A stretch of 64,000 nt of DNA from Dermatemys mawii (lineage: Eukaryota > Chordata > Testudines > Dermatemydidae): assembly GCA_007922305.1 (NCBI GenBank), contig ML677326.1, positions 56,104,785-56,168,784 of the forward strand, read 5' to 3'. How positions within the stretch are numbered: the first letter of the stretch is position 1; each line of letters opens with the position of its first letter. The translations under genes and the position numbers were made by a program. Of the stretch, positions 51,301-63,388 are shown piece after piece. The notes beneath the pieces were generated by a model. That model was not told the DNA's origin, did no database searches, and saw nothing but the letters and a program-made list of their open reading frames with translations.

Positions 51301-54300
51301 TGGCACTGGTTATCTTCATTATTAGATGTTGTCTTTGCTGGTATAAAGAGGCCTATCTAGGAAGGTTTTGGGAGAGTGAATTGGGTGGACAAGGGAACTG
51401 ATCCAAAAAATTTAATGAAAATACATGTTAGGAGGACACCCAATAAAGTGGTAAGATTTTATATATATATATATATTATATAGTGATATTTCACCAGCTG
51501 TCAGTTACTGGCCAAATACTATTGAATGAATAAGAGTAAACATTTTTTTCTGCTATTTACTACATTTGATTAAGTGGGGATTCTACTATACCTAGCTAGA
51601 AACTACTATGCAAAGCAACAGTGTTTTATCTGAGCAGCACAGGTCTTGAATTTCTATAGTTCTGAGCAAGATATTCTTACTTAGCAACACTTGCCTAATA
51701 AAAATATAGCTCACAAAACACAGACTGACTATCTCTTTATTATCCTTGCATGTAAACTGAGGATTCACAGAATTGCAGATCTGGATACATGCTCTGTCTC
51801 ACAGATGGCACACACACTTTCTAGTTTCTACTTTTCTTAAGTCTGCTACTAAATGTCTGCTTAACAGAGGATTGCTGACAAGCTTTGTCTTATCAAGACC
51901 CAGAGATTTTAAATGGGATCTGCAGCAACCATAAGGATTGTAAACACCTTAATAATATTAAGATGTCCAGTTCCCAGTTTTCAGCATGTAAGTAAGTGTA
52001 AAGGAAGTGATTGCTCAAGTATTGCTCCTTTGTGTGTGTGTTCAGAACACCACTTGAGAATACTTTTACCCAAGTTATTTTTTTAATAAAAGCAAAGATT
52101 ATGCAGGTCATTTATACATAGGAAGCTACATGAGTGACACAGACTAGAGAGAATGAAGGAGACCCTCAGAGCTATTAAGAAGAATGACTATTATGGAGGG
52201 GGCAAACTTTATTTCAAGCCACATGGACATCCTGGGGTCAAAGTTAGACTGTGAATGTGAGTTTTTTCAATGCATCTACATAGACAGCAGTAGTAGCAAT
52301 GCTGCAACACTAGTGCTTCGAATAGTCCTATTCCTGTGGAGCCAAATATGTGTGTGAGAGCAAACCTATCAACAACTAGCCTTCACCTTATTCCACTATG
52401 GAAATAAAATCCATGACACACCCTTTAGGGAACCTATGCTCTTGAAGCGGAGAGGCTTGGGATTGGACAGGAAGGAAAGAGAAAATAATCTTACCCAGCC
52501 TGAAGAAAAGTCTCTGGGCATTATATTGTAACATCTATGATAATCCAACACTAATTGAAATTCAATACTACACATCTGCTAAAATGAACAATAGTGGTTG
52601 CTTAAAAATTGTCATTAGGCTTCATATTTACCACCCTAGTGAGATAAATGGGACAGTTCACATCTTCAAGAACTACTAGGCCAAATTCATCTCTGTTTTA
52701 CATTCATTTACATGTTATTACACCAATGATGTGCAGAGAGAGGTCTAATCCACTTTGGATGGCAGCATTTCATATGGAAAGCTTTCTTCACATTCACAAG
52801 CACTAAAAATCATAATTAGTTTTAAATAAATGCTGAAATTCAGCAGACAGCGATGGGGTCAACAGCTCACATTTGATATTGCTGTGTCTTTGAGGTTTGC
52901 TTTCTTATGCAAAGAGCTAAAACTAATGTTATGCATATTTGCAAGTCTCAGATAGTTACTGCTCTGTCAAAACAACAAAAATCATACTCACGAAATTCCC
53001 TCTCAACCTCTCTTCTGTTTCCAAAGAGCAAACAAAAAGGAGCCAAATTTTGCTGTGGTGAAGAACAACTGCATTTACAACTATAAGGCTTAATATGCTC
53101 CAGCTTCCTGTGGAGTTTCTTAAATCATGGCACACAGACTCAATAGTGAGGTAGAGAACTATGAACTTTGTTGATCGTTTGTGTACAGCATAAACTGTGT
53201 TCTCAAGGCAATATCACCAATCACTCAGTATGAAACCTGTGAAGAATTATTTGGATGAAATCTCTACTCCAGTTGTCTAAATCTTGGTTAGTGATTATTA
53301 ATATCCCCAAGGCATTACAGAGCCCAGTTCTGATGTCTTTGTTGCCTACCTGAATGTAACTGAAGACAAACTTTAGGACTAGGCACATTCAAATTTTGTA
53401 ACCTCTTCTAGGTGAGTTTAAGTCTCCATTCCCCTTTAGAAACTGTTTCACAAAATAGGCAACAAAGCTACTCCAAACTGCTAGCTAACAGAGTTAATCC
53501 TAGATTCAACTTCAAACCCTACTAGTGGCCCCAGTGCAGTCATTACAAAATTAACACACTGTATGTGGGAACTGAACTCCAGTAGATCTTAGACGCTTGG
53601 GATGAACTTTTGCAGGTGAGGGAAATATATAAGCAACACGAGGAGAGCATTGATCTTTGTCCCTTCTTGCATCTTGTCCACATAAGAACATGAGTCTGCC
53701 ACAGTCACCAGTTACTCCTTTAGTTCAAACAATAAAAAAGGCATGCTTTAAGTGCTGAAGATCTCAAGTACAATGACTCAGGTACCTATAATGACTTTCA
53801 ATTGCAGATTATTGCAGTATTTTTACAAATATAATTAAGGCTGTTTCTATACTCAGAAATTGTATTAAAAATGTCCCATGGCTGATAAAGTTGGCACAGC
53901 TGTACTGCTGGTACAAATGGCAGGAGCACATGGGTAGACAGAACTCCAGGTGGCTGCTGACATTTCAAGAACTTCATTGTTCAGCACTACCATCAAAGAT
54001 TAGGTCTCAAGGTCACCCTTGGAGTAAAGTCAGCTGCCTTGTTTACCTCATACAGCATTTCCTGGCAACAGCAGAACAGCAGTTCTGGGATATTTCCCTC
54101 CAGCTGTACCTTTTAGTGAGCCAACCCCATTCCAGGGATGGGAAAGTATAAGGTAGTCTAAACAAAAAAAGAAAATATCTCCATAGCCAATGAGGAGCCA
54201 GGCCTGCTCCCTTGCACAAAGGTGTGGAAGCAATGTTTCAGATTCGACAGGAAATCTTAGATCCTATGTGTCTAAGGGTTAAGATTTAGTCCTGGGGGTT

Positions 54301-54690
54301 TCAATACAAAAATAAATGAACAGCCCATCTCCATTTCTCACAGGGCTCAAGCAAGCAGTGCCCTCAGGCCTTTCTTCAGCACAGAACCCAATGCCCTAGG
54401 CTGGGAACTCTAGCTCTACTTGTTTCAGCCCCAGCTGACCTGAGTTCCTCTCTTTTAAAGGCCTGCATCCAAGCCTGACAAACTGCACAGGTATGGCAGG
54501 TTGCAGCTAATTTTAACCCCAAGAGTCCTTTAACCACTTTTTGGCTCCTGGTAGAGTTATCTCCCCCATCACATTTGCTTAGAGTGGATCTACATGAACA
54601 AGTGCTAAAAATGCTTGTGGTCCCAGGAGCTCTAAGCACTATTATCATTGCTCTACCCATGGAACTATGCCAGTGTTAAGGATTTAAAAG
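51301..54690. other. No gene seen
   Basis: AT-rich DNA. A (TA)n tract lies at 51460-51482. GGCTGTTTCTATACTCAG at 53840 resembles a decayed Harbinger terminus, but no partner end was found. Frames at 53891-54151 and 54376-54660 have no support. Confidence 0.4.
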
Positions 54691-54700
54691 AAATAGCTTA

Positions 54701-54987
54701 GACCTTGTCTATGCTACTGGGGTAAGTTGACCTAAATTATGCTATTCCTGCTATGTTATTCACAAAGCTGGAGTCGATGTAGCTTAGGTCAACTTACTAT
54801 GATGTCTTCTCTGCACTACGCCAATGGAAGATACTCTCCAGTCGACTTACCTTATTCTTCTCAGGAAGCTGGAGTTGACTGATGAGCACTCTGCCATTGA
54901 TTTAGTGGGTCTTCACTATATCCACCTAATCAACATGTGCTGCATCAATTGCAGAAGCGTCGATTTCCTGGTACTGAAGACAAGCCT
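54701..54987. mobile_element. Harbinger-type MITE
   Basis: The left end GACCTTGTCTATGCTACTGG and right end (reverse complement) AGGCTTGTCTTCAGTACCAG are imperfect terminal inverted repeats. TTA flanks both sides (54698-54700 and 54988-54990). Interior phrases GTAAGTTGACCTAAATTATG, TAGGTCAACTTACTATGATG and GTCGACTTACC with GTCGAT motifs are typical of this MITE group. The frame 54824-55015 is spurious. Confidence 0.75.
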
Positions 54988-54999
54988 TTATTGTTGGCA

Positions 55000-57900
55000 G
55001 AGTTCCTGCCTCTAAACTTAATCTATAAAAGCAATGATATTCAGAGTTCTAATAGCCACTTAGTCACCATTAGCCCATTCAATTTTTCACCGGACATGAA
55101 CACCTTTGTGTTTTTCTATGAAATGGTCTTCAACCTTGCGTGGGAGCTTTAGAATTGCCTTGTTTTTGTGGGTTTATTTACAATAATCTTTTTTACAGTA
55201 CTAATCGGTATTAGGTTTTGAAAACATTATTAAATTGTAATAATACAACTAAGTAGCACAAAGAGTGCACATCAGAAGTAAACACAGATACAAAAATTAT
55301 GAGATCAATACACAATTCAGAATTTCTATGAAGACATTCAAAGATGTTTGCAAAATAAAAACTCAACACTATACTAGAATTAACACAATCTAGTAAGATT
55401 TGTATTATGACAGGTAATTTACACGTTTGTTTAAGGTAAAACTGGTGAATCTGATTTCACTTGTTTAGGCAACACAGTGCAGAAAAAAAAAAGAATAATT
55501 TTTGTAGTAAGACTTTCCCCTGAAAAGCCACATGCTTAATTTTAAGCACATAAATCCCACTAGCTTCAATGAAATATCCCAGCTTCTCACATGAATCTGC
55601 CAACCAGAAGCATGTCATAGTCACCTCATCAACTTATGGTTGAATTAGCAACTGTACAAATAGACCACTACACTGGACAATTTTCAAGTCTGAAACTTTT
55701 GCCTTGTTCAGCTTCAAAGCACTCAAACGACATATCAGGGAATTGTGAGTAATATGCATTAGAGGTCTCAAAACATCAAACGTTGTGACAAAAATTCAGT
55801 ATTTGGCTTAACTTCACATATCTTAAAATGGTTTATTAGTAGGGATCACGAAACCATCTTGGATAATAATAATCCCCTGATCTTTGGGCTATTTCTAGAA
55901 TATGGACAGGAGAGGGGTGTCAATAGAAGAGGTTTTCATAATTCAAAGAAGTTGTTAATGAGTTAATATTTTATACCCTCTAAGTGCCTATGGTTGAGTA
56001 GTAGGTTAAATTGTCCTTGTTTGAAAAACAATGCAGAAGTAAAACCACTAATCTTCAGTAATGTCCTTATGGGTGCTTCATTTCAACTGTGCATGCACCC
56101 CACAGACTTTGGATCACAAATTTTCACTAATAGTGCCTGTTCAGCCCACATATGCTCTCCCCAAAAATTAAACTAAAGCAGTTATAAAAACATAGATAAA
56201 TAAGAAACTAAATCAACTAAATGAAGACAAATAATGCTAAAGCTAAGCTATGCTAGATGCTCCATTTCAGAGTGAAGGGCAATACTGATTTTCTTCCCTG
56301 CATTTAATTAAGAAAGCTTAATTCCTGCCTGAGCCATTTGAATTTTTCTTAGCGTTGTTGAAACATAAGTTATAATTAAATCATCAAAAGTAATATTTAA
56401 TCATATCATTCTGTTACTTATAAATCTTTATAACTCACTTTACAAATGAATTAGTATCATATCAAACTGCTGATCCTGACTTTGGTGGCAGAGACAGAGG
56501 TAGTATACTTTCAGTTAGCTTGGAACAGTGGGTCCTGTTCTAAAATATACAAAACTAGAATTTCATAATGCAACTTAGTAAGGAGCATGACCCTGTGAGG
56601 TGGTTCAAATACAGCTGAGATGAGGGCATCAAATGTTGCACATTTCACAGCCAAAATAACTATACCATATTTCAGCACCTGTTTTGTTCAGAAATAGATG
56701 TAAAGAACCCTATCCATTCTAACCTCTGGTTCTTACTACTGCTGAAGTCATTAACATTTTAAATTTTAATAAAAAAATCTATTATTAAAATAGGAGTCTG
56801 GTATTTCAGAAGATGGGTTAAAATAACCATTACTTTAATTACATTTGGAAAAAAAGCAGTTCCAATGAAAGAATATTTAGAGATGGTGTAACAACAGGTA
56901 AAGCCAAGCCTTTATTTATCACAGTGCAGCTGATAGATTATACTGCACAAAGATTTAACTCCAATTTTCAAAAATAAACCACATTTTGAAAACAAAACAT
57001 AGATCTAATCCCTTAAGAAGGAAGAGACTCTTCCACTTAGAAACCTACCAGTTAGCAAAAGGGATGGTAATTCATCTCTCTTTTCCCAGGACCTGACAAT
57101 ACTAACCCGCCTGTCAGCTTTCTGGTGATCAACATGTCATCCTTGTATCCGTCAACTATAAGGACTGTTGACTTTATGAGATTTGACTTTATGACCCAAA
57201 ACCTTTTACATCAGCTGTTGCAGAAAGATGCGTGCAATACACTAATAAAAGAACTATCAAAACAGCTTTGATAGATGTTGGAGTACTGATTAGAAACTGT
57301 AAAAAATCATATTTAATGACTGTGAAATGAAGTGATTCACCTCACAAAAGAAAACCCTTGTTGAACCAATATTGGGGCTTTATTTTATATCATAAACAAA
57401 GAAATTGCATACCTGGAGGTGACTGCTCATTTTAACCAGATGTGTTTTAAGAACACAGTAAGAATTCTATTGATTACAGTGGGGAGAAAAATCATTTCAA
57501 TCTAACAGTCAGATCCTCAGCAGGTACAAAAGGAGGTATGCTAACTTACCTAACCTGAGGATCTGACCCTATATGCATAAAGAGAGAGAGAAAGAGAGAG
57601 AGAAACACCATAGCCAAAATTTTCAGACAAGAATGGTGCCTATAGTTAAGCACCTAAATAAAAGTGCTAAGCACCCACCACTCTGAAGGAAGTTAAAAGC
57701 AGCTGTCGTGCTCAGCACCTCTGAAAATCAGACCACCCTTATGTAGGTGCCTAAATGTATATTGGGCGCCTTATGCTAGGAACTTGAGCTGTTGAAATGT
57801 TGTTCTGTATTCATTTATTAATGTTAATTAGAATTAATAATAAATATATTTACACTTAAATAGTGCTGTAATCTTGACAGCATGTCTCAAAAATTAACTG

Positions 57901-58050
57901 AATAGTGCTCAAAACCCCTGAGGTAGGTAAAATACTATTAATTCCCTTTTACAAGTGGGGAAAAGGTAATACTCCCTCTATTGTAGCTTACTAGCCAAGT
58001 TAAAATAAACACCAACATATTTAAAACTGGTGATGCCAGACTGGTTTAAA
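55000..58050. other. No gene seen; purine microsatellite and old repeat
   Basis: A (GA)n tract lies at 57583-57604. At 57615-57775 the phrases TTTTCAGACAAGAATGGTGC, GCTCAGCACCTCTGAAAATC and TAGGTGCCTAAATGTATATT belong to a widespread old vertebrate repeat. The rest is AT-rich and unrecognised. Confidence 0.4.
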
Positions 58051-58139
58051 GGTTTAGGTGGCAGAAACTGTATCAAAATTTAACTTTAAAATGTGTTATA
58101 AACCAGTTCATCTTCTAGTGAGCTTAAGGTCCTGGCAAC

Positions 58140-58690
58140 ACCACACAGAGAGGCCAATACACAATCCCCTTGTAGCAACCCAGTTTTGGGCTTCCACCCA
58201 GAAACTCAAGTCAATCCCAAAAGATCAGGCAGACACATCACCTCCCACGTTAATGAATATTTCAAATCTTATTAAAATACATGCTTACAGCTAATCCTTA
58301 TTAACTAAACTAAAATTTATTAAAAAAGAAAAGAGAGCATGTTGGTTTAAAGATCAGTATACATACAGACATGAGCATAGTTTTGAGATCATTTTCATAG
58401 TAGAGATAGTGAGCTTTGTAGCTTCAAAGAGTTCTTTCAGAATTAGTCCACAGGTTATAGCCCAGTGCTCGTATCCAGGCAGTTCCAGGTGGGACTAGAG
58501 ATCTCAGTCTTACGATTCAAGGTTCCCCTGCACAAAGCATCAGGCATATCTGAGATAAATCCCTTGGGTCCTGATCCCTCCCCCACATTTTTTTTAATAG
58601 AGTTCCAGGCCTTCTCTTGACAGAGTATTTAGGCAAACAATAGGCGATCATCCAGACTCTAAACTAGACCTAGTTCTTAAGTATCACTAG
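58140..58690 (-). repeat. Unclassified repeat split by the CACTG element
   Basis: TTCCACCCAGAAACTCAAG, AAATTTATTAAAAAAGAAAA, CAAAGAGTTCTTTCAGAATT and AGAGTTCCAGGCCTTCTCTT occur in an order I associate with an abundant turtle repeat read in antisense. It seems to continue right of the transposon (61249 onward, GGGATTAACCTAAGGCAATT), so the CACTG element may have landed inside it. No ends or coding motifs were found. Confidence 0.35.
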
Positions 58691-59049
58691 TAACACTGGT
58701 CTACAATTTTTTAGAAGTCGTCTGCTTCAGAGATAAAATGTGATATTTATTATGTATTTTGATGTGCTGAATTCAAATATGACACTTAAAACAACTGATT
58801 GGCTACTTTTTCTAAGATATTTAAGTTTTTACATTTTATGTCTATGTATATTGTGTAGATAGTAGAGTTTTAATCATAAATTGCAAACCTAGGTCTTTTC
58901 ATGTGTTTATGGTTGCTTTACATGATAATATTTCACCTATCCTGTTTATGTAACACTTTAAAAATCAGCAAAAGGGTTATATAAATAAAATGTATTATGA
59001 AACAAAAGGCAAAAAACTATTATGTACATAGTTTAGTCCTATTCAGTGT

Positions 59050-60735
59050 CTACTCGGCGCTTCTTGGCTTGTCTCTTGTATTCATTAAATGGAGCATCTC
59101 TGTCACTGTCCAGCAATAGTCTGCAAGCATTGATGGGCTCCATTCGCCCTGATAGCGTTTCTCCATTGTTGCAATGTCCTGGTGAAATCGCTCGCCATGC
59201 TCGTCACTCACTGCTCCGCAGTTCGGTGGAAAAAAATCTAGATGAGAGTGCAAAAAATATATCTTTAGTGACATGTTGCAACCAAGGCTTTTGTATGCCT
59301 TGAGGAGGTTTTCCACCAACAACCTGTAGTTGTCTGCCTTGTTGTTTCCGAGAAAATGTATTGCCACTGACTGGAAGGCTTTCCATGCCATCTTTTCCTT
59401 GCCACGCAGTGCATGGTCAAATGCGTCATCTCGAAGAAGTTCACGAATCTGAGGACCAACAAAGACACCTTCCTTTATCTTAGCTTCACTTAACCTTGGA
59501 AATTTTCCACGGAGGTACTTGAAAGCTGCTTGTGTTTTGTCAATGGCCTTGACAAAGTTCTTCATCAGATTCAGCTTGATGTGTAAGGGTGGTAACAAAA
59601 TCTTCCTTGATTCAACAAGTGGTGGATGCTGAACACTTTTCCTCCCAGGCTCCAATGACTGTCAGAGTGGCCAGTCTTTCTTGATGTAGTGGGAATCTCT
59701 TGCACGACTATCCCATTGGCAGAGAAAACAGCAGTAATTTGTGTATCCAGTCTGCAGACCAAGCAAGAGAGAAACAACCTTCAAATTGCCACAAAGCTGC
59801 CACTGATGTTGGTCATAGTTTATGCACCTTAAAAGTTGTTTCATGTTGTCATAGGTTTCCTTCATATGGACTGCATGACCAACTGGAATTGATGGCAAAA
59901 CATTGCCATTATGCAGCAAAACAGTTTTAAGACTCGTCTTCGATGAATCAATGAAGGGTCTCCACTCATCTGGATCGTGAATGATGTTGAGGGCTGACAT
60001 CACGCCATCGATGTTGTTGCAGGCTACAAGATCACCTTCCATGAAGAAGAAAGGGACAAGATCCTTTTGACGGTCACGGAACATGGAAACCCTAACATCA
60101 CCTGCCAGGAGATTCCACTGCTGTAGTCTGGAGCCCAACAGCTCTGTCTTACTCTTGGGTAGTTCCAAATCCCTGACAAGGTCATTCAGTTCAGCTTGTG
60201 TTATGAGGCGTGGTTCAGAGGAGGAGGAGGATGGGAGAAAATGTGGGTCCTGTGACACTGATGATTAAGGACCAGAAGTTTCATCCTTTTCCTCTTCCTC
60301 GTCTGACTCAAGTGAGAATGATTCTGGTGCATCAGGAACCGGCAGTCCGTCTCCGGGGGGTATTGGGCGTATAGCTGATGGAATGTTTGGATAATGCACA
60401 GTCCACTTTTTCTTCTTTGACACATCTTTCCCAACAGGAGGCACCATGCAGAAGTAACAATTGCTGGTATGATTTGTTGGCTCTCTCCAAATCATTGGCA
60501 CTGCAAAAGGCACAGATTTCCTTTTCCTGTTCAACCACTGGCAAAGATTTGTGGCACAAGTGTTGCAGCATATGTGTGGGGCCCACCCCTTGTCCTGATC
60601 TCCAATTTTGCAGCCAAAATAAAGGTGATAGGCTCTCTTAACCATAGTGGTTATACTGCACTTTTGTGATGCAAAAGTCTCTTCACCACAAACATTGCAG
60701 AAGTTATCTGCACTGTTCACACAAGTACGAGGCAT
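59050..60735 (-). pseudogene. Putative CACTA-like DDE transposase, copy 2
   Basis: One frame of 561 codons from an ATG at 60735, interrupted by TAA (60265-60267, codon 157) and TGA (59662-59664). Residues 1-96 carry Cys/His pairs: C13-x2-C16, C57-x2-C60, H89, C93-x2-C96, with KRKS and WRE nearby, likely a zinc-binding DNA-recognition domain. An acidic linker precedes the first stop. The middle holds RPFIDSSKTSLK, then CGNLKVVSLLLGLQTGYTNY followed by CCFLC. The last third has DEHGERFHQDI and a WSPSMLADYCW block. FID, the (D/N)LK position and the E of DEHGE are my candidates for the three catalytic acids. As I remember related proteins they read GDLKV, so Asn here may be inactivating. The D...G...C-x2-C layout recalls tnp2 transposases. 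Family knowledge is from memory; the assignment is inference. Confidence 0.75.
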
Positions 60736-60872
60736 CTCTGCTCACTTAGGCTAAACAGAAATGTGTCCCTTTGCAAAATCAAACACTGACAAATAAGAGA
60801 GCACGACACTGTATGATTTCTAGAGCTGATATAGGGCAATTTGTTCAGCAGAGTGATGTAAACTTCGTTATG

Positions 60873-60954
60873 ATTGCATCATCCATGACTTCTAGGAATA
60901 ACATGATGCAATTCATATCATGTATGACGCAATACCAGCTTCAGATTGCATCAT
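60873..60954. repeat. Subterminal ATTGCATCAT repeats of the CACTG element
   Basis: Four copies of a 10-bp motif lie in alternating orientation within 82 bp: ATTGCATCAT (60873-60882), ATGATGCAAT (60903-60912), ATGACGCAAT (60924-60933) and ATTGCATCAT (60945-60954). They sit between the transposase start and the right terminus. Plant CACTA elements have similar subterminal repeats bound by their transposition proteins; a like role here is inferred. In copy 1 the first motif is mutated. Confidence 0.65.
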
Positions 60955-61248
60955 TCATTGTTTTGCCTAAAAAGCAAGTACTGTCCAAACCCAGTCATAG
61001 ATTTATTCATAGATCCAGTCCAAGATGTATTTTTGTCATTTCTGGTTTAAATTGAGATCCCTTCCCTTTATAACTCACTTATCCTCCGCCATTCCCATGT
61101 CAAGGGTCGTATATACTGACCCAATAGCATATCTTGAAAACTAGAGCCAATCAACAATTTTAAGCATCATTTTCGTTCTCAGTGACCCAGAATTAGTAAA
61201 GTTTGACTATATTTATTTCAGAAGCATTTTGGCTGTAGAGCAGTGTAA

Positions 61249-61743
61249 TTAGCTAAAGGGATTAACCTAAGGCAATTACCTGCTTTCCACTATTCAAAGG
61301 TGATTTGCTAGAGAAAGAGAAGTCAATACAGTGATATCACTATATTTACAGGTTATTGTAATGTTAAGATCTCCTTTTGATCTCTGAATTAAGGGAATAC
61401 AGCATAGAAGGGAACTGTTGGATTACACTGTTTACATATATATTGTTAGAGGATAACACTCACAAACATTATCTACCACTATGTCCCTAAAGGTTCAATT
61501 TGGGTCATTTATTCTGTGAGATTCTTAATCCTTTCTTGCCAAGTGTCACAGCTCCTCTGTACAACTGGAAATTATGCTCCTAAAATAAAAACAAATTACC
61601 TTGCTGCTAGCTGGCAAATACAAAACAAACATGTTTGTTCCCAATTCACACAGCACGTTGTAATCCATCTGAAGCACATACCAAAGAAAATTGGACAAAT
61701 GAAAGTAGTTCACACCATAGTTTCTCCCTCCAACCCCTTTTTC
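61249..61743. other. Short spacer between two DNA transposons
   Basis: AT-rich. Its first part probably continues the repeat seen at 58140-58690. No gene is supported; the frame 61516-61746 has no domain. Confidence 0.4.
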
Positions 61744-62068
61744 TAAGGGTATGTGTACACTACAAACTTTGTCGATTGTGTTGAGGTCGATTTTGTAAAG
61801 CAGACTGTATAAAATCGATTTTGTGCTTCCCCACAAAACACAGCAAGTTGGCAGCGTTCGTCCACACTACAGTGGAAAGCGTCAACATAGCAAGTGGTGC
61901 ACGGTGGGTACCTATCCCACAGTTCCTGGAGTCCCAGCAGATGCCATTTTGAGCTTTCTCCATTCTCAAACCCACCCACCCCGCAGTGCCCCTCCCGCTG
62001 TGAAACCAACTGCAAACAGTCATTTCGCACGCTTTTGCTGCCTGTGCTGACGCCATAGCAGTACAAGC

Positions 62069-63388
62069 ATGGAGCCTGCTCAGGTAACCGCTGCAGTAAT
62101 GGCCGTTGTGAATACCTCGCACATTGTTGTGGACTTTATGCTGCATCGTATGCACAAGAATGCGATCAGGAGACAACTGTGCTATCAGGAGAGTGACGAC
62201 AGTGATGAGGACATCATGGACATGGACACTGACGTTTTTGAAAGTATGGGGCCCGACAACCTGGCAATTTTGGTGGCAATGCGGCAGGCTCATGCTCCGG
62301 AACGCCGAATCTGGGCCAGGGAAACAAGCACTGACTGGTGGGATCGCATAGTGCTGCGGGTCTGGGATGACTCGCAGTGGCTCAGAAACTTTCGCATGAG
62401 AAAGGGCATGTTCATGAAACTTTGTGACTTGCTTTCCCCTGCCCTCCAGCGCGAGAATACCAAAATGAGAGCAGCCCTCACAGTTCAGAAGTGAGTGGCG
62501 ATAGCCCTCTGGAAGCTTGCAACGCCAGACAGCTACCGGTCAGTCGCGAATCAATTTGGAGTGGGTAAATCTACAGTGGGGGCTGCTGTGATGCAAGCAT
62601 CCAGGGCAATCATTGATCTGCTGCTATCCAGGGTTGTGTGTCTGGGAAACGTGCAGGCTATAGTAGATGGCTTTGCCACGCTGGGATTCCCTAACTGTGG
62701 GGGGGCTATAGAAGGCACTCATATCCCTCTCTTGGCACCAGACGAGGGCGCAGAGTACAGAAACCGCAAGGGGTATTGTTCAATGGTCATGCAAGCACTG
62801 GTTGACCACAAGGGACGTTTCACCGACATTTACATGGGATGGCCGGGAAAGATTCATGATGCTCGTGTGTTCAGGAACTCCAGGCTGTATAGACAACTGA
62901 CGCAAAGGACTTTCTTCCCAGACCAGAAAATTACTGTGGGGGGTGTTGAAATGCCAATTGTTATCCTTGGGGACCCAGCCTACCCCTTAATGCCCTGGCT
63001 TATGAAGCCATACACGGGATCCCTGGACAGGAGTCAGGAGCTGTTCAACTATAGGCTGAGCAAGTGCAGAATGGTTGTGGAGTGCACATTTGGCCATCTT
63101 AAAGCGAGGTGGAGAACCCTACATACTCGCTCAGACCTCAGTGAAAGAAATGTGCCCATTGTTATTGCTGCTTGCTGTGTGCTCCACAATCTCTATGAGA
63201 TCAAGGGGGAGACGTTTATGGCGGGGTGGGAGGCAGAGGCAAATGTCCAGTCCGCTACTTACGAGCAGCCAGACACCAGGGCAAGTACAAGAGCCCACCA
63301 GGAAGCGCTGCGCCTCAGAGAAGCCTTGAAAAACAGTTTTGTGACTGGCCAAAATGCTGTTGAAAACCCGCTCCCTTGCTCTGCTTAG
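62069..63388 (+). pseudogene. HARBI1-like PIF/Harbinger transposase, one nonsense codon
   Basis: A 439-codon frame from ATG 62069, read through a single in-frame TGA (62492-62494, codon 142). The N-terminal part has an acidic stretch (SDDSDEDIMDMDTD) and a WDD...FRMRKGMF region that precedes the helix-turn-helix segment in this family. After the stop come SYRSVANQFGVGKSTVG (helix-turn-helix) and the DDE nuclease. The first acid lies in GGAIEGTHIP, where HARBI1-type enzymes have Asp, so here GAA gives Glu (62711-62713). The second is the Asp of ILGDPAYPL (62972-62974) and the third the Glu of MVVECTFGHLKARWR. The stop fits a CGA to TGA CpG transition. The transposase would cut at TWA targets with the Myb-like partner. 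With a stop and an altered catalytic residue this copy should be inactive, though the frame is otherwise well kept. Confidence 0.88.

Larger units (their letters stand above)
58694..61245 (-). mobile_element. CACTG-ended DNA transposon, copy 2 (complete, 2552 bp)
   Basis: The left end is CACTGGTCTACA and the right end in reverse complement CACTGCTCTACA. The 3-bp target duplication TAA is perfect (58691-58693 and 61246-61248). It is full length, without the gap of copy 1, and lies in the same orientation. It carries one minus-strand gene and a cluster of subterminal motifs upstream of that gene. Ends, target length and protein motifs suggest the CACTA/CMC superfamily. The high identity of two copies with different targets shows two separate and fairly recent insertions. 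Confidence 0.9.

Noticed and set aside
53840..54170. Possible Harbinger MITE starting GGCTGTTTCTATACTCAG
   Set aside because: No matching right terminal repeat or TWA duplication was found.
61760..62293. 177-codon minus-strand frame at the left end of the Harbinger element
   Set aside because: It crosses the terminal repeat and the start of the opposite-strand transposase, and has no matching motif. It is a shadow.
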